A stretch of 64,000 nucleotides of DNA from Bacillus sp. N13C7. Lineage in GTDB: Bacteria; Bacillota; Bacilli; Bacillales; Bacillaceae. The translations under genes were made by a program, and so were the position numbers. Positions 37,283-45,236 of the stretch are shown piece by piece (position 1 is the stretch's first letter; every line of letters begins with the position of its first letter). The DNA is taken from NCBI RefSeq assembly GCF_026790065.1, contig NZ_JALAMO010000010.1:1-64000 (forward strand). Direction: 5' to 3'. The notes below the pieces were generated by a model. It was given only the letters and a program-made list of their open reading frames with translations, had not been told where the DNA came from and did no database searches.

Positions 37283-37586
37283 TTGATTCACTTCCTTCGT
37301 ACAGGGATAAAATATGCAATAACCTGTTTTGTTCCATTTTCAAAATGGCGCTTCCTTCTTCAGTGATCATATAAACTTTTCTCCGGCCTGATTCTCCAAC
37401 AGGTTCAATCCAACCATGCTTATTCAAGTTTTCAATCGCACCGTATAATGTACCAGCTGCTAAAATAACAGTACCGTTACTTATCTTTTCTATCTTCTGC
37501 ATTACGGCATAGCCATGGAGCGGCTCACGCAAAGCTAATAAAATATAATGCATGGTTTCAGACAACGGTAATAATTTATGTTTCAT
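37269..37586 (-). CDS. PadR-family regulator
   Basis: 105 aa, subfamily-2 size. The winged helix is LREPLHGYAVMQKIEKISNG, then TLYGAIENLNKHGWIEP, with the short C-terminal dimerisation helix (ALSLYEGSE region). GAGAGGGTGA precedes the ATG at 37586. It probably represses its own two-gene operon through the direct repeats at 37603-37662. Not present at this place in 168 as far as I recall; part of the accessory segment. Confidence 0.9.
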   Translation of the reverse strand: MKHKLLPLSETMHYILLALREPLHGYAVMQKIEKISNGTVILAAGTLYGAIENLNKHGWIEPVGESGRRKVYMITEEGSAILKMEQNRLLHILSLYEGSESNEEM

Positions 37587-37602
37587 GTCTTCACCCTCTC
37601 TT

Positions 37603-37662
37603 CAGTTCAACTGTATAGTTCAACTTAATAATAACGTAATACAGTTCAACTGAATAGTCAAC
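37603..37662 (-). repeat. PadR operator-like direct repeats
   Basis: CAGTTCAACTGTATAGTTCAAC (37603-37624 reads on the plus strand) recurs as CAGTTCAACTGAATAGTCAAC at 37642-37662, 39 bases apart, directly upstream of padR. Each copy holds the dyad AGTTCAACT/AGTTGAACT type element. The two copies flank the region where the padR promoter must lie. Confidence 0.65.
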
Positions 37663-37728
37663 AACATTTTCAAAATTAGTCAAAGGAATTCAAAGTAAGA
37701 AGCTTGATGAGAAGGGGAAAATCAATCT

Positions 37729-37766
37729 AAAAAGTCGCTTTCCTTAGTAATGGAAAGCGACTTTTA
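37729..37766. terminator. Long symmetrical hairpin without adjacent gene
   Basis: CTAAAAAGTCGCTTTCC-TTAGTAAT-GGAAAGCGACTTTTAG; perfect on at least 15 bp and symmetrical. It stands between padR (starting leftwards) and yhcM (ending leftwards at 38053). It may end yhcM transcripts or be left from a deleted gene. Confidence 0.6.
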
Positions 37767-37925
37767 GTGCAGTTTTATCTCAAAATAATAATCTTCAAGA
37801 TAGATGTTTAACTTTTGTTCAAAAACAGGATTTCAAACACTTCAGTGAATATTATATGTTGGGCGTTGAACAAAGAAACAAAATAAAAATAGAAGTGGGA
37901 TTATATTGGGAAGGCAGCATAAATA

Positions 37926-37973
37926 AAAAAAATCCCTCAAGCATTCTTTGTTGAACGAAGGAAGGATTTTTTT
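37926..37973. terminator. Terminator-like hairpin after yhcM
   Basis: AAAAAAATCC and GGATTTTTTT enclose a partly paired 26-base loop. It lies 80 bases beyond the yhcM stop on the minus strand. The rest of 37767-38052 shows no convincing gene. Confidence 0.45.
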
Positions 37974-38052
37974 GATGAAAACCAGTAAAAGCGAAAAACA
38001 TCTAAAAGAAAAACCAATATTATTATCCAATTATGCAATCCCTACGTCTTTT

Positions 38053-38487
38053 TTAACGTCCCGGTTCTAAGTCCTCCAGCATTTCCATCATCGTGTTGTC
38101 GTCCATCACATTCATTGCGCTTTGTTCAAAATGAATGGGTTCAGCATAATGCGGCTGTCTTTTTTTCGCTGTCTCGGTCTGTCTAGTTTGAGTCTGTGTA
38201 TGCTGATGCTGGGTTTGCTGCTGACCGGCATGCTGATGCTGACGGCCATTTTGCTGTTGGCTTTGATTTTGCGAACGTTCCTGATGATTACCGCCGCCAA
38301 GTGCTTGTTTGACCATATTTCCTACATTAGAAGCATCAAACATGTTATTTTTAGAATTCTGTTTGTTCATTTGACCTGTAATAAAACCGCTGATTCTTTG
38401 GCGGATCTGTGGTGATAAAGCAGCAATAAGCATAGTTGAACCAATAACTAGGGCTGTCGGACTGATTCCTTTTCGCTGATTGAACAA
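38053..38487 (-). CDS. yhcM: YhcM, Gln/His-rich protein
   Basis: 144 aa, start TTG 38487 behind AAGGAGGG. It has one hydrophobic N-terminal segment (about residues 10-28, PTALVIGSTMLIAALSP), then a low-complexity middle rich in Gln, His, Asn and Thr (about residues 68-105, with repeats such as QQNGRQHQHAG and TQHQHTQTQT), and an acidic end. Low-complexity proteins of this kind are frequent among spore-associated proteins, but no function is known to me. Confidence 0.82.
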   Translation of the reverse strand: MFNQRKGISPTALVIGSTMLIAALSPQIRQRISGFITGQMNKQNSKNNMFDASNVGNMVKQALGGGNHQERSQNQSQQQNGRQHQHAGQQQTQHQHTQTQTRQTETAKKRQPHYAEPIHFEQSAMNVMDDNTMMEMLEDLEPGR

Positions 38488-38582
38488 CGTGATCCCTCCT
38501 TTATAAGTGTATTGATATTTTCCCCTCTAATTAGACAAATTAATCGCTTTATTTCCCGGGAAAGCATTTCCTTCAGAATTAC

Positions 38583-38616
38583 ATGCATAATTAAAACCAT
38601 TTAGAAAAACCTATAA
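38583..38616 (+). promoter_or_regulatory. Possible forespore promoter of yhcN
   Basis: TGCATA is a good SigG/SigF -35, followed after about 20 bases by CCTATAA, a poor match to CATACTA. yhcN is known to be forespore-expressed, but the -10 here is weak. Confidence 0.3.
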
Positions 38617-38641
38617 GTAAAGTGATAAAGGAGGAATTCAC

Positions 38642-39229
38642 ATGCTTGGAAAAAAACAAGTCCTTGCGTCCATGCTTCTTATCCCTTTGCTTATGACTGG
38701 CTGCGGAATGGCCAACCAGGGTGAGGGCAGACGTGATAATTTAGAACCAGAAAATGTTAATTACCGCAATCCGGTGAACGATAATGGCACAAGAAATATT
38801 AACGATGCCAATAATAATCGTGACAATGTCGATAATAATGTAACTGACAATGTCAATAATAACAATAACGGCAACAACAACAACGGGAATGATAACCGTA
38901 AACTAGAAGTTGCTGACGATGCTGCCGACAAAATCACTGAAATGAAAGAAGTAAAACATGCAAATGTAATTGTTGCCGGAAATCAAGCATATGTTGCAGT
39001 TGTATTAACAAATGGAAATAAAGAAGTTGGAAAAGACCTCAAAAAGAAAATTTCTGATAAAGTGAGAAACACTGATAAAAACATGGATAATGTTTATGTG
39101 TCTGCGAATCCGGACTTTGTAGACCGAATGCAGGGATATGGCGAGCGGATACAAAATGGCGATCCGATTGCTGGATTCTTTGATGAGTTCAGTGAAACTG
39201 TACAGCGTGTATTCCCGCAAGCTGAATAA
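38642..39229 (+). CDS. yhcN: Spore lipoprotein YhcN
   Basis: 195 aa lipoprotein of the YhcN/YlaJ family: lipobox LMTGC (Cys about residue 21), a long Asn/Asp-rich low-complexity stretch (about residues 37-85, runs such as DNVNNNNNGNNNN), then the conserved domain (VADDAADKITEMKEVKHANV, then ANPDFVDRMQGYGERI). Family members sit in the inner spore membrane and influence germination or outgrowth. AAGGAGG precedes the ATG. Monocistronic with terminator at 39233. Confidence 0.92.
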   Translation: MLGKKQVLASMLLIPLLMTGCGMANQGEGRRDNLEPENVNYRNPVNDNGTRNINDANNNRDNVDNNVTDNVNNNNNGNNNNGNDNRKLEVADDAADKITEMKEVKHANVIVAGNQAYVAVVLTNGNKEVGKDLKKKISDKVRNTDKNMDNVYVSANPDFVDRMQGYGERIQNGDPIAGFFDEFSETVQRVFPQAE

Positions 39230-39232
39230 ATG

Positions 39233-39263
39233 AAAAAAGCCGCATAATTTGTGCGGCTTTTTT
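39233..39263 (+). terminator. Terminator of yhcN
   Basis: AAAAAAGCCGCA-TAATTTG-TGCGGCTTTTTT. Confidence 0.9.
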
Positions 39264-39349
39264 CTTTGCGTTAATGGCACACCGCGAACTCAGGCTGCAT
39301 AAAGTAAAAATAAAAGGTACAAGACGGACCGGCTCAGGGAGGGAGACGT

Positions 39350-40324
39350 TTGCGGGATGGCATAGGAAAGCGTGCGGCATCCGCTCTATTCCTGTGCGGA
39401 GTCCTTGTGATGCTGGCTGTTAGTTCGGCCATCGTATCAAGCACGATGTATATCCTGTCTTTGCCAGGGCAGGCATCTGGTATAACAAAAGAACAAGTGA
39501 CGAAGCACATGGAGAAAGAGTCAATCAAACAGGCCGATATTTATTACACTTCTAAGGAAAAGTCCTTACTGCCATTGACGAAAGAAACGCTTGAATATGC
39601 GGTCAGTATTAACCAGATTATGATTGGATATTCGAATCAGAAGCCTATTGATATTATTTTTTTTCCTAATGAAAAACAGATGGAGGCGTACTCCGGTTTA
39701 CTGGATGTCGTCGGTTTTTATTCTGAAAGGGAGCAGCTGATTGGATTATTGCCTGAAGAGAAAAAGAAACTTTTAGAAGGCGACGAAGTAGCGGTTTATT
39801 TGTACCAGAGGTTGTTGATTCATGAATACACACACCATGCGTTTCACCAGAAATTAAAGGAGCTGGAAGCAGATCCCGATGAGTTTCCGTTATGGTTTCA
39901 TGAAGGGTTAAGTGAGTGGATCGCGAACTATGAATTGCTTATAGATCCGATCACGTTTTCTGTCGTGCCCTTTGACCGTTTGCAGACAGATCAAGATTGG
40001 CAGAAAGCACGAGCTCAATATGACACTGACGTCTATATGCAAAGCTTTTATATGATCAATGAGCTGACTGACAAATACGGGAAAGGCATTATTTCAGAAA
40101 TGATAAAGGAAACGGCAAAAAAAGGGGACTTTAAAAAAGGATTTAAATCGGCAACAAAGGAAAGCCTTAATCAATTTGAAAAGGATTTTAAGAAAACATA
40201 TGAAGAAAACAGTGAGGCATTGGATAGGATTTATCCAATGCCTTTGTTATTAATGAAGTCCTTGCTGTTGCTGTCCCATACCGCCTTGAGTTGGAGCCAT
40301 TTGCCCTTGTGCCGGAGCAAATGA
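39350..40324 (+). CDS. Membrane-anchored zinc metallopeptidase-like protein
   Basis: 324 aa at the yhcO/yhcP position. One N-terminal membrane helix (about residues 12-35) anchors an extracytoplasmic peptidase MA-like domain: HEYTH (about residue 162) is the HExxH zinc motif, and LWFHEGLSEWIANYE supplies the third zinc ligand Glu. Start is TTG 39350 behind GGGAGGGAG. The last 25 codons overlap the end of yhcQ on the other strand and run through its terminator hairpin, so the C-terminal tail (LLLMKSLLLLSHTAL) may be a recent extension. Substrate unknown. Confidence 0.8.
   Translation: MRDGIGKRAASALFLCGVLVMLAVSSAIVSSTMYILSLPGQASGITKEQVTKHMEKESIKQADIYYTSKEKSLLPLTKETLEYAVSINQIMIGYSNQKPIDIIFFPNEKQMEAYSGLLDVVGFYSEREQLIGLLPEEKKKLLEGDEVAVYLYQRLLIHEYTHHAFHQKLKELEADPDEFPLWFHEGLSEWIANYELLIDPITFSVVPFDRLQTDQDWQKARAQYDTDVYMQSFYMINELTDKYGKGIISEMIKETAKKGDFKKGFKSATKESLNQFEKDFKKTYEENSEALDRIYPMPLLLMKSLLLLSHTALSWSHLPLCRSK
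40215..40246 (-). terminator. Terminator of yhcQ inside the convergent gene
   Basis: GGCATTGGATA-GGATT-TATCCAATGCC with T/A runs; it follows the yhcQ stop on the minus strand but is inside the coding frame of the plus-strand peptidase gene. Confidence 0.7.
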
Positions 40325-40906
40325 ATTTCTCAATTGTTCCATATCCTGCGCATCTAGCTGAGGAACTTGGTAATAGCCGTGTTTGTTTTGGTATAGGAAA
40401 ATTTCAAAAGCCATTTCAACATACTGCTGAATTTGCGCAGACAGTACACGTCTTACGGCTGGGTTTGTCATTTCCAGAGAGGCCATTGTCAGCATGGAAG
40501 CCTGTGCTTTAATCGCGCAAAGCATTTGTCTGCTGATGATGCTGTCATCAATATCATTCATGGATTGAACAGGTTTTTTAGGCTGTGCCGGCTGCATGCC
40601 GTAAACAGTCTGGTTGTCTTCCTTCATCATATAAGTTGCTGTTTTTTGAGAAGGTTCGCTTCCTGTTTTGAAGCATTCAGCAGTTAAGTTATATTGAGAC
40701 GTAATGAATTGATATTGACGATCAAGGATGTTTAATAATTCCTGATCCTTACAAAATTGTCTCAGCATCATAAACTGATCAAGCACAGTAAGTGTTCCGG
40801 AAAGTACCTCGTGCATATCAAACATTTCATGTCCGCCGTGGTTTTTATGCGGTTTGCCAGGGATGCCTTTGTTCATTTGAGATTGCTGCTGATTTAACTG
40901 ATCCAA
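40250..40906 (-). CDS. yhcQ: CotF-type spore coat protein YhcQ
   Basis: 218 aa. A coat F domain (ferritin-like helices; about residues 30-95 and 130-185, e.g. QFMMLRQFCKDQELLNILDR and MLCAIKAQASMLTMASLEMT) lies between Gln/Met-rich ends (LNQQQSQMNKG, MAPTQGGMGQQQQG). Such proteins are found in the spore coat or spore inner layers. AAAGGAGGA precedes the ATG at 40906. Convergent with the preceding gene, with a 75-base coding overlap. Confidence 0.92.
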   Translation of the reverse strand: MDQLNQQQSQMNKGIPGKPHKNHGGHEMFDMHEVLSGTLTVLDQFMMLRQFCKDQELLNILDRQYQFITSQYNLTAECFKTGSEPSQKTATYMMKEDNQTVYGMQPAQPKKPVQSMNDIDDSIISRQMLCAIKAQASMLTMASLEMTNPAVRRVLSAQIQQYVEMAFEIFLYQNKHGYYQVPQLDAQDMEQLRNSFAPAQGQMAPTQGGMGQQQQGLH

Positions 40907-41041
40907 ACCGAATTCCTCCTTTTTTTTCAGATCATCTGTATTTTGTGTCAGTCTGCCGCGTTTTATGCAGAAGACTGAAAGGAATTATATGCTGTCTGTC
41001 GAAATGATTAGCAGACAAAGTCGTTTATATTAGGAGGAAAA

Positions 41042-44000
41042 ATGATGAGGCGTATTCTGCATATTGTGCTGATCACGGTATTGATGTTCTTGAATGCGAT
41101 GTACACGTGCGAAGCTGTAAAGGCAGCTGAACCGCAAAAGCCGATATCGGTTGATAAGGCGATACAGCAAAAAGAAGGACAGGCGCTTGTCGAAGGGTAT
41201 GCTGTCGGCCAGGCTGTTTCCCCGCAGCATTATAAGCTGACAAGCCCTTTTTCAAATAATTATAATGTTGCGCTGGCAGACAGCAAAAACGAGAGTTCGC
41301 CCGATCATATTCTCCCTGTGCAAGTCCCCTCCGCCTTCAGAAGCCAATTCGGGCTGCAAACCAATCCGCTTCTTCTTGGAAAAAAGATCACGGTTCAAGG
41401 AAAACTCGAAGATTACTTTAACACCACTGGACTTAAGAACGTTCAGTCAATGGTGTTAACAGATGGCACGCAAACTCCGCCGGCTGAAAAGCCAGTGACG
41501 ATAAATGAAGCGCGGGGGCGGCTGAATGAGGAAGTCACAATAAAAGGGATGGTTACTGCTGACCAAAGTGCGGTCGGAGGCGGGAAGCTGTCAACCTTTA
41601 TGCAGGACGAAACCGGAGGCATTAACATTTATTCGCCTGCCCCTGAACAATTTCCCGAATTAAAAGAAGGTATGGATGTCACGGTGACAGGGAAAATCAC
41701 AACATACCAAGGGCTGACAGAGATCGTTCCAAACTCATCAGGCATCAAGATCAACCAGTCAAATCAACCTCTCCCCGCTCCTAAACATTCAACAATCAAT
41801 GAACTGGTTAACAGCAGTCTAGGTGATCAGTATGAAGGCTGCCTTGTAACACTAAAAGCGTTTGTTTCTTCAATCCCAAATTCGCCTGCCGGCGGCGGTT
41901 ACAATGTTACGATAATTGATGAAGACCATCATGCGATGACTCTCCGGATTATGAATGAAACAGGGATAATAGACGAACTTGATAAGGGAAAATGGTATGA
42001 ATTTACCGGTGTGTTGAGCAGATACCAGTCCTTTCAGCTGCTTCCGCGAAAATCGTCTGATATGAAGCCTCTTGAAGAACAGCCAGCTCCTCCATCTGCG
42101 GAGGGTGAGTATAAAGGTGTTGTTGATCGGGTTGTTGACGGAGATACCATTCATCTCAAATCTCCGGTTCTTGGAACGACAAAAATCCGGTTTGTAAATG
42201 TAGATACACCTGAAACATACCACACACCAAAAAATGAAGCAGACGAAAATCAATTAAGATTTGGCAAAAAAGCATCTGATTATTTAAATACGGTTCTGTC
42301 CCCAGGAGATAAAATTACGGTTAAGGTCGGAAGGGAAGCAAAGGACAGCTATGGCAGACTTCTCGGACAGGTCATAACCGAGTCGGGTTTAAACGTGAAC
42401 TTAGAGCTTGTGAAAAATGGCTATGCTCCGACGTACTTTATTTGGCCAGTTGACAATGAAAAGGATTATCAGCAGTTTCAGTCTGCTGTAGCGACTGCGA
42501 AAAAAGATCAAAAAGGAATTTGGAATGAAGAAGATCCCCTCATGGAAATGCCGTTTGAATTTAGAGCCAGAGAGCAGGGGAAAGGCCTGACAAGATATGT
42601 GGGAGACTCATCAAATAAAACATACGTGCAGCCGGCAGAATGGAAACAGGTAGCTGTGGAAAACAGAATTTTCTTCGCCTCATCAAGTGAAGCGGAGGAC
42701 GCAGGATATCATAAGAGGCAAACGGCCCCTCAACAACATGTGCCGCTTCGAATTCTTAGCATGAATGATCTGCATGGCAAGATCGATCAGCAGTATGAGC
42801 TTGATCTTGATGGAGACGGTACTGCAGATGGCATCTTTGGGCGGATGGACTATGCGGCCGCTTACTTGAAAGAAAAAAAGGCCGAAAAGAAAAACACACT
42901 GATTGTGCATGCGGGAGATATGATCGGAGGCAGCTCTCCAGTTTCATCCCTTCTTCAAGATGAACCGACTGTAGAACTCATGGAGGATATCGGATTTGAT
43001 GTCGGAACTGTCGGCAACCACGAGTTCGATGAAGGTACGGATGAACTGCTGAGGATCCTAAATGGCGGAGATCACCCGAAAGGCACAAGCGGATATCATG
43101 GACAGAACTTTCCCCTTGTATGCGCCAATTGTAAAATGAAATCGACCGGAGAGCCTTTTTTGCCGGCATATGACATCATAAACGTGGAGGGCATACCCGT
43201 TGCTTTTATCGGGGTTGTCACCCAGTCGGCAGCTGGCATGGTCATGCCTGGCGGAATAAAAAACATCGAGTTTACAGATGAGGTGACAGCAGTAAATGAG
43301 GCGGCCGAAGAGCTAAAGAAAAAAGGCGTGAAAGCCATCGCAGTTCTCGCACATATGTCAGCCGAACAAAATGGCACCGCAATTACCGGTGAATCTGCAG
43401 ATCTTGCCAATAAAACAGATTCTGAAATTGATGTGATTTTTGCAGCGCACAATCATAAGGTTGTTAACGGTGAAGTGAATGGAAAACTGATTGTTCAGGC
43501 ATTTGAATATGGAAAAGCGATAGGTGTTGTTGATGTAGAGATCGATAAAACAACTAAAGACATCGTTAAAAAGTCAGCAGAAATCGAATATGTCGATCAA
43601 AGCAAAATAGAACCAGATCCCGGCGCGGCAGCCATATTAAAGAAATACCAAACGCTTGCTGAACCGATTATCAGCGAGGTTGTCGGCGAAGCGGCTGTTG
43701 ATATGGAAGGCGGGTACTCGAATGACGGCGATACACCTCTTGGAAACCTGATTGCGGATGGCATGCGAGCGGCCATGAAAACTGATTTTGCCCTTATGAA
43801 TGGAGGCGGAATACGGGAAGCGCTGAAGAAAGGCCCCATTACGTGGGGAGATCTTTACAATATCCAGCCGTTCGGAAATGTGTTAACGAAGCTTGAGATT
43901 AAAGGAAAAGACTTACGAGAGATTATCAATGCGCAAATCTCGCCGGTTTTTGGGCCTGATTACAGCATAAGCGGTTTTACGTATACTTGGGATAAAGAAA

Positions 44001-44614
44001 CCGGAAAAGCTGTCGAGCTGAGAATGGCAGATGGCACCGAGATTGAGCCCGATGCCACATATACACTGACCGTCAACAATTTTATGGCGACGGCGACAGG
44101 AACCAAATATCAGCCAATCGGACTGCTTGGGAAAAATCCGGTGACAGGCCCTGAGGATTTGGACGCGACCGTTGAGTACGTGAAAAGCTTTGATGAGCCA
44201 ATTGCTTATACAAAAGAGGGAAGAATTCAGCTGGCAAAAGCCGGTGACAATGAAGACCCAGTAACAGAAGAGCCTGGAGATGATCCGGCGACGGAGCAGC
44301 CGGTTAAAGAGGATCCAGAGCCCGGGGAAGACCAGACTGATATAAAAGAGACTCCGGGTACTGTGCCGGTTCATCAGCTGACGCCTTCAGACATTTTGAA
44401 ATTAGGCGAATTACCGAGTGATGAAAAAAATGCTGACATTTCCGGCAAGATCAGCACATTGCCTTTACAAAACGAGACTGCAGAAAACGGGTCTGATCAT
44501 CAGCTTCCAGATACATCAGCGGGCTACTATAACATTATGGTGATCGGTGCGGCGGTGACGCTGTCCGGTACTTATCTATATGTCAGAAGAAAAAGGAGCG
44601 CCTCCAGAACGTGA
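41042..44614 (+). CDS. yhcR: Cell-wall nuclease/5'-nucleotidase YhcR
   Basis: 1190-aa secreted multidomain enzyme, a sugar-nonspecific endonuclease. In order: signal peptide (residues 1-29), two OB-fold YhcR domains (about 40-340), thermonuclease domain (about 358-495, GVVDRVVDGDTIHLKSP and VDTPE), calcineurin-like 5'-nucleotidase domain (about 570-840, MNDLHGKI, GDMIGGSSP, GNHEFDEG) and nucleotidase C domain (about 880-1060, NGGGIREAL). An acidic Pro/Glu/Thr linker follows, then the sorting signal LPDTS, a hydrophobic helix and RRKRS. LPDTS is the motif used by sortase YhcS, encoded next. It likely recycles phosphate and nucleosides from DNA and RNA outside the cell. Confidence 0.96.
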   Translation: MMRRILHIVLITVLMFLNAMYTCEAVKAAEPQKPISVDKAIQQKEGQALVEGYAVGQAVSPQHYKLTSPFSNNYNVALADSKNESSPDHILPVQVPSAFRSQFGLQTNPLLLGKKITVQGKLEDYFNTTGLKNVQSMVLTDGTQTPPAEKPVTINEARGRLNEEVTIKGMVTADQSAVGGGKLSTFMQDETGGINIYSPAPEQFPELKEGMDVTVTGKITTYQGLTEIVPNSSGIKINQSNQPLPAPKHSTINELVNSSLGDQYEGCLVTLKAFVSSIPNSPAGGGYNVTIIDEDHHAMTLRIMNETGIIDELDKGKWYEFTGVLSRYQSFQLLPRKSSDMKPLEEQPAPPSAEGEYKGVVDRVVDGDTIHLKSPVLGTTKIRFVNVDTPETYHTPKNEADENQLRFGKKASDYLNTVLSPGDKITVKVGREAKDSYGRLLGQVITESGLNVNLELVKNGYAPTYFIWPVDNEKDYQQFQSAVATAKKDQKGIWNEEDPLMEMPFEFRAREQGKGLTRYVGDSSNKTYVQPAEWKQVAVENRIFFASSSEAEDAGYHKRQTAPQQHVPLRILSMNDLHGKIDQQYELDLDGDGTADGIFGRMDYAAAYLKEKKAEKKNTLIVHAGDMIGGSSPVSSLLQDEPTVELMEDIGFDVGTVGNHEFDEGTDELLRILNGGDHPKGTSGYHGQNFPLVCANCKMKSTGEPFLPAYDIINVEGIPVAFIGVVTQSAAGMVMPGGIKNIEFTDEVTAVNEAAEELKKKGVKAIAVLAHMSAEQNGTAITGESADLANKTDSEIDVIFAAHNHKVVNGEVNGKLIVQAFEYGKAIGVVDVEIDKTTKDIVKKSAEIEYVDQSKIEPDPGAAAILKKYQTLAEPIISEVVGEAAVDMEGGYSNDGDTPLGNLIADGMRAAMKTDFALMNGGGIREALKKGPITWGDLYNIQPFGNVLTKLEIKGKDLREIINAQISPVFGPDYSISGFTYTWDKETGKAVELRMADGTEIEPDATYTLTVNNFMATATGTKYQPIGLLGKNPVTGPEDLDATVEYVKSFDEPIAYTKEGRIQLAKAGDNEDPVTEEPGDDPATEQPVKEDPEPGEDQTDIKETPGTVPVHQLTPSDILKLGELPSDEKNADISGKISTLPLQNETAENGSDHQLPDTSAGYYNIMVIGAAVTLSGTYLYVRRKRSASRT

Positions 44615-45204
44615 AAAAGGTTATTCCACTCGTCATCATTGCAGCCGGGCTTTTAATCACAGGCTTTGGGGGCTACAAATTGATCGATACGAATATGAAG
44701 ACTGAACAAACATTAAAAGAAGCAAAACTGGCGGCTGAAAAGCCCCAGGAAGCTTCGGCTGCGAAAAAAAGCGCAGATCAAGCAAAGAAAGCATCATTTC
44801 AGCCTGAGACAGGCCAAGCCAGCGGCATTTTGGAAATACCGAAAATCAACGCAGAGCTTCCGATCGTGGAGGGCACAGATGCAGATGATTTAGAAAAAGG
44901 GGTCGGACATTACAAGGACAGCTATTATCCTGATGAAAACGGACAAATTGTGCTGTCGGGACATCGGGATACCGTGTTTCGCCGGACGGGAGAGCTGGAA
45001 AAGGGGGACCGGCTTCGTATTCTGCTGTCATATGGAGATTTCACATATGAAATTGTAAAAACAAAGATTGTTGATAAAGATGACACTTCCATCATTACGC
45101 TTCAGCATGAGAAGGAAGAACTCATACTGACGACCTGCTATCCGTTTTCATATGTGGGCAATGCTCCGAAGCGCTATATTATATACGGAGAACGAGTGAC
45201 TTAA
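44611..45204 (+). CDS. yhcS: Class D sortase YhcS (SrtD)
   Basis: 197 aa. One N-terminal membrane helix (about residues 4-24), a polar linker, then the sortase barrel. Catalytic residues are visible: His in LSGHRDTVFR, Cys in LTTCYPF and Arg in APKRYIIY. It cleaves the LPDTS/LPDTA type signal and anchors YhcR to peptidoglycan (known pair in B. subtilis). GTG 44611 overlaps the yhcR stop by 4 bases, so the substrate and its sortase are translated together. Confidence 0.95.
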   Translation: MKKVIPLVIIAAGLLITGFGGYKLIDTNMKTEQTLKEAKLAAEKPQEASAAKKSADQAKKASFQPETGQASGILEIPKINAELPIVEGTDADDLEKGVGHYKDSYYPDENGQIVLSGHRDTVFRRTGELEKGDRLRILLSYGDFTYEIVKTKIVDKDDTSIITLQHEKEELILTTCYPFSYVGNAPKRYIIYGERVT

Positions 45205-45236
45205 AAAAGCCGCAGGCAGTGCCTGCGGCTTGTCTT
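45203..45236 (+). terminator. Terminator of yhcRS and yhcT
   Basis: AAAAAGCCGCAGGCA-GT-GCCTGCGGCTT, between the convergent stops. Confidence 0.8.

Noticed and set aside
37842-38030. 62-codon minus-strand frame and a 32-codon plus-strand frame after yhcM
   Set aside because: No ribosome site or recognisable domain; they lie across the terminator-like hairpin at 37926.
38190-38300. Repetitive CAG/GCTG-rich stretch as a possible regulatory repeat
   Set aside because: It is the low-complexity Gln/His coding part of yhcM, and the Asn-rich stretch of yhcN has the same explanation.
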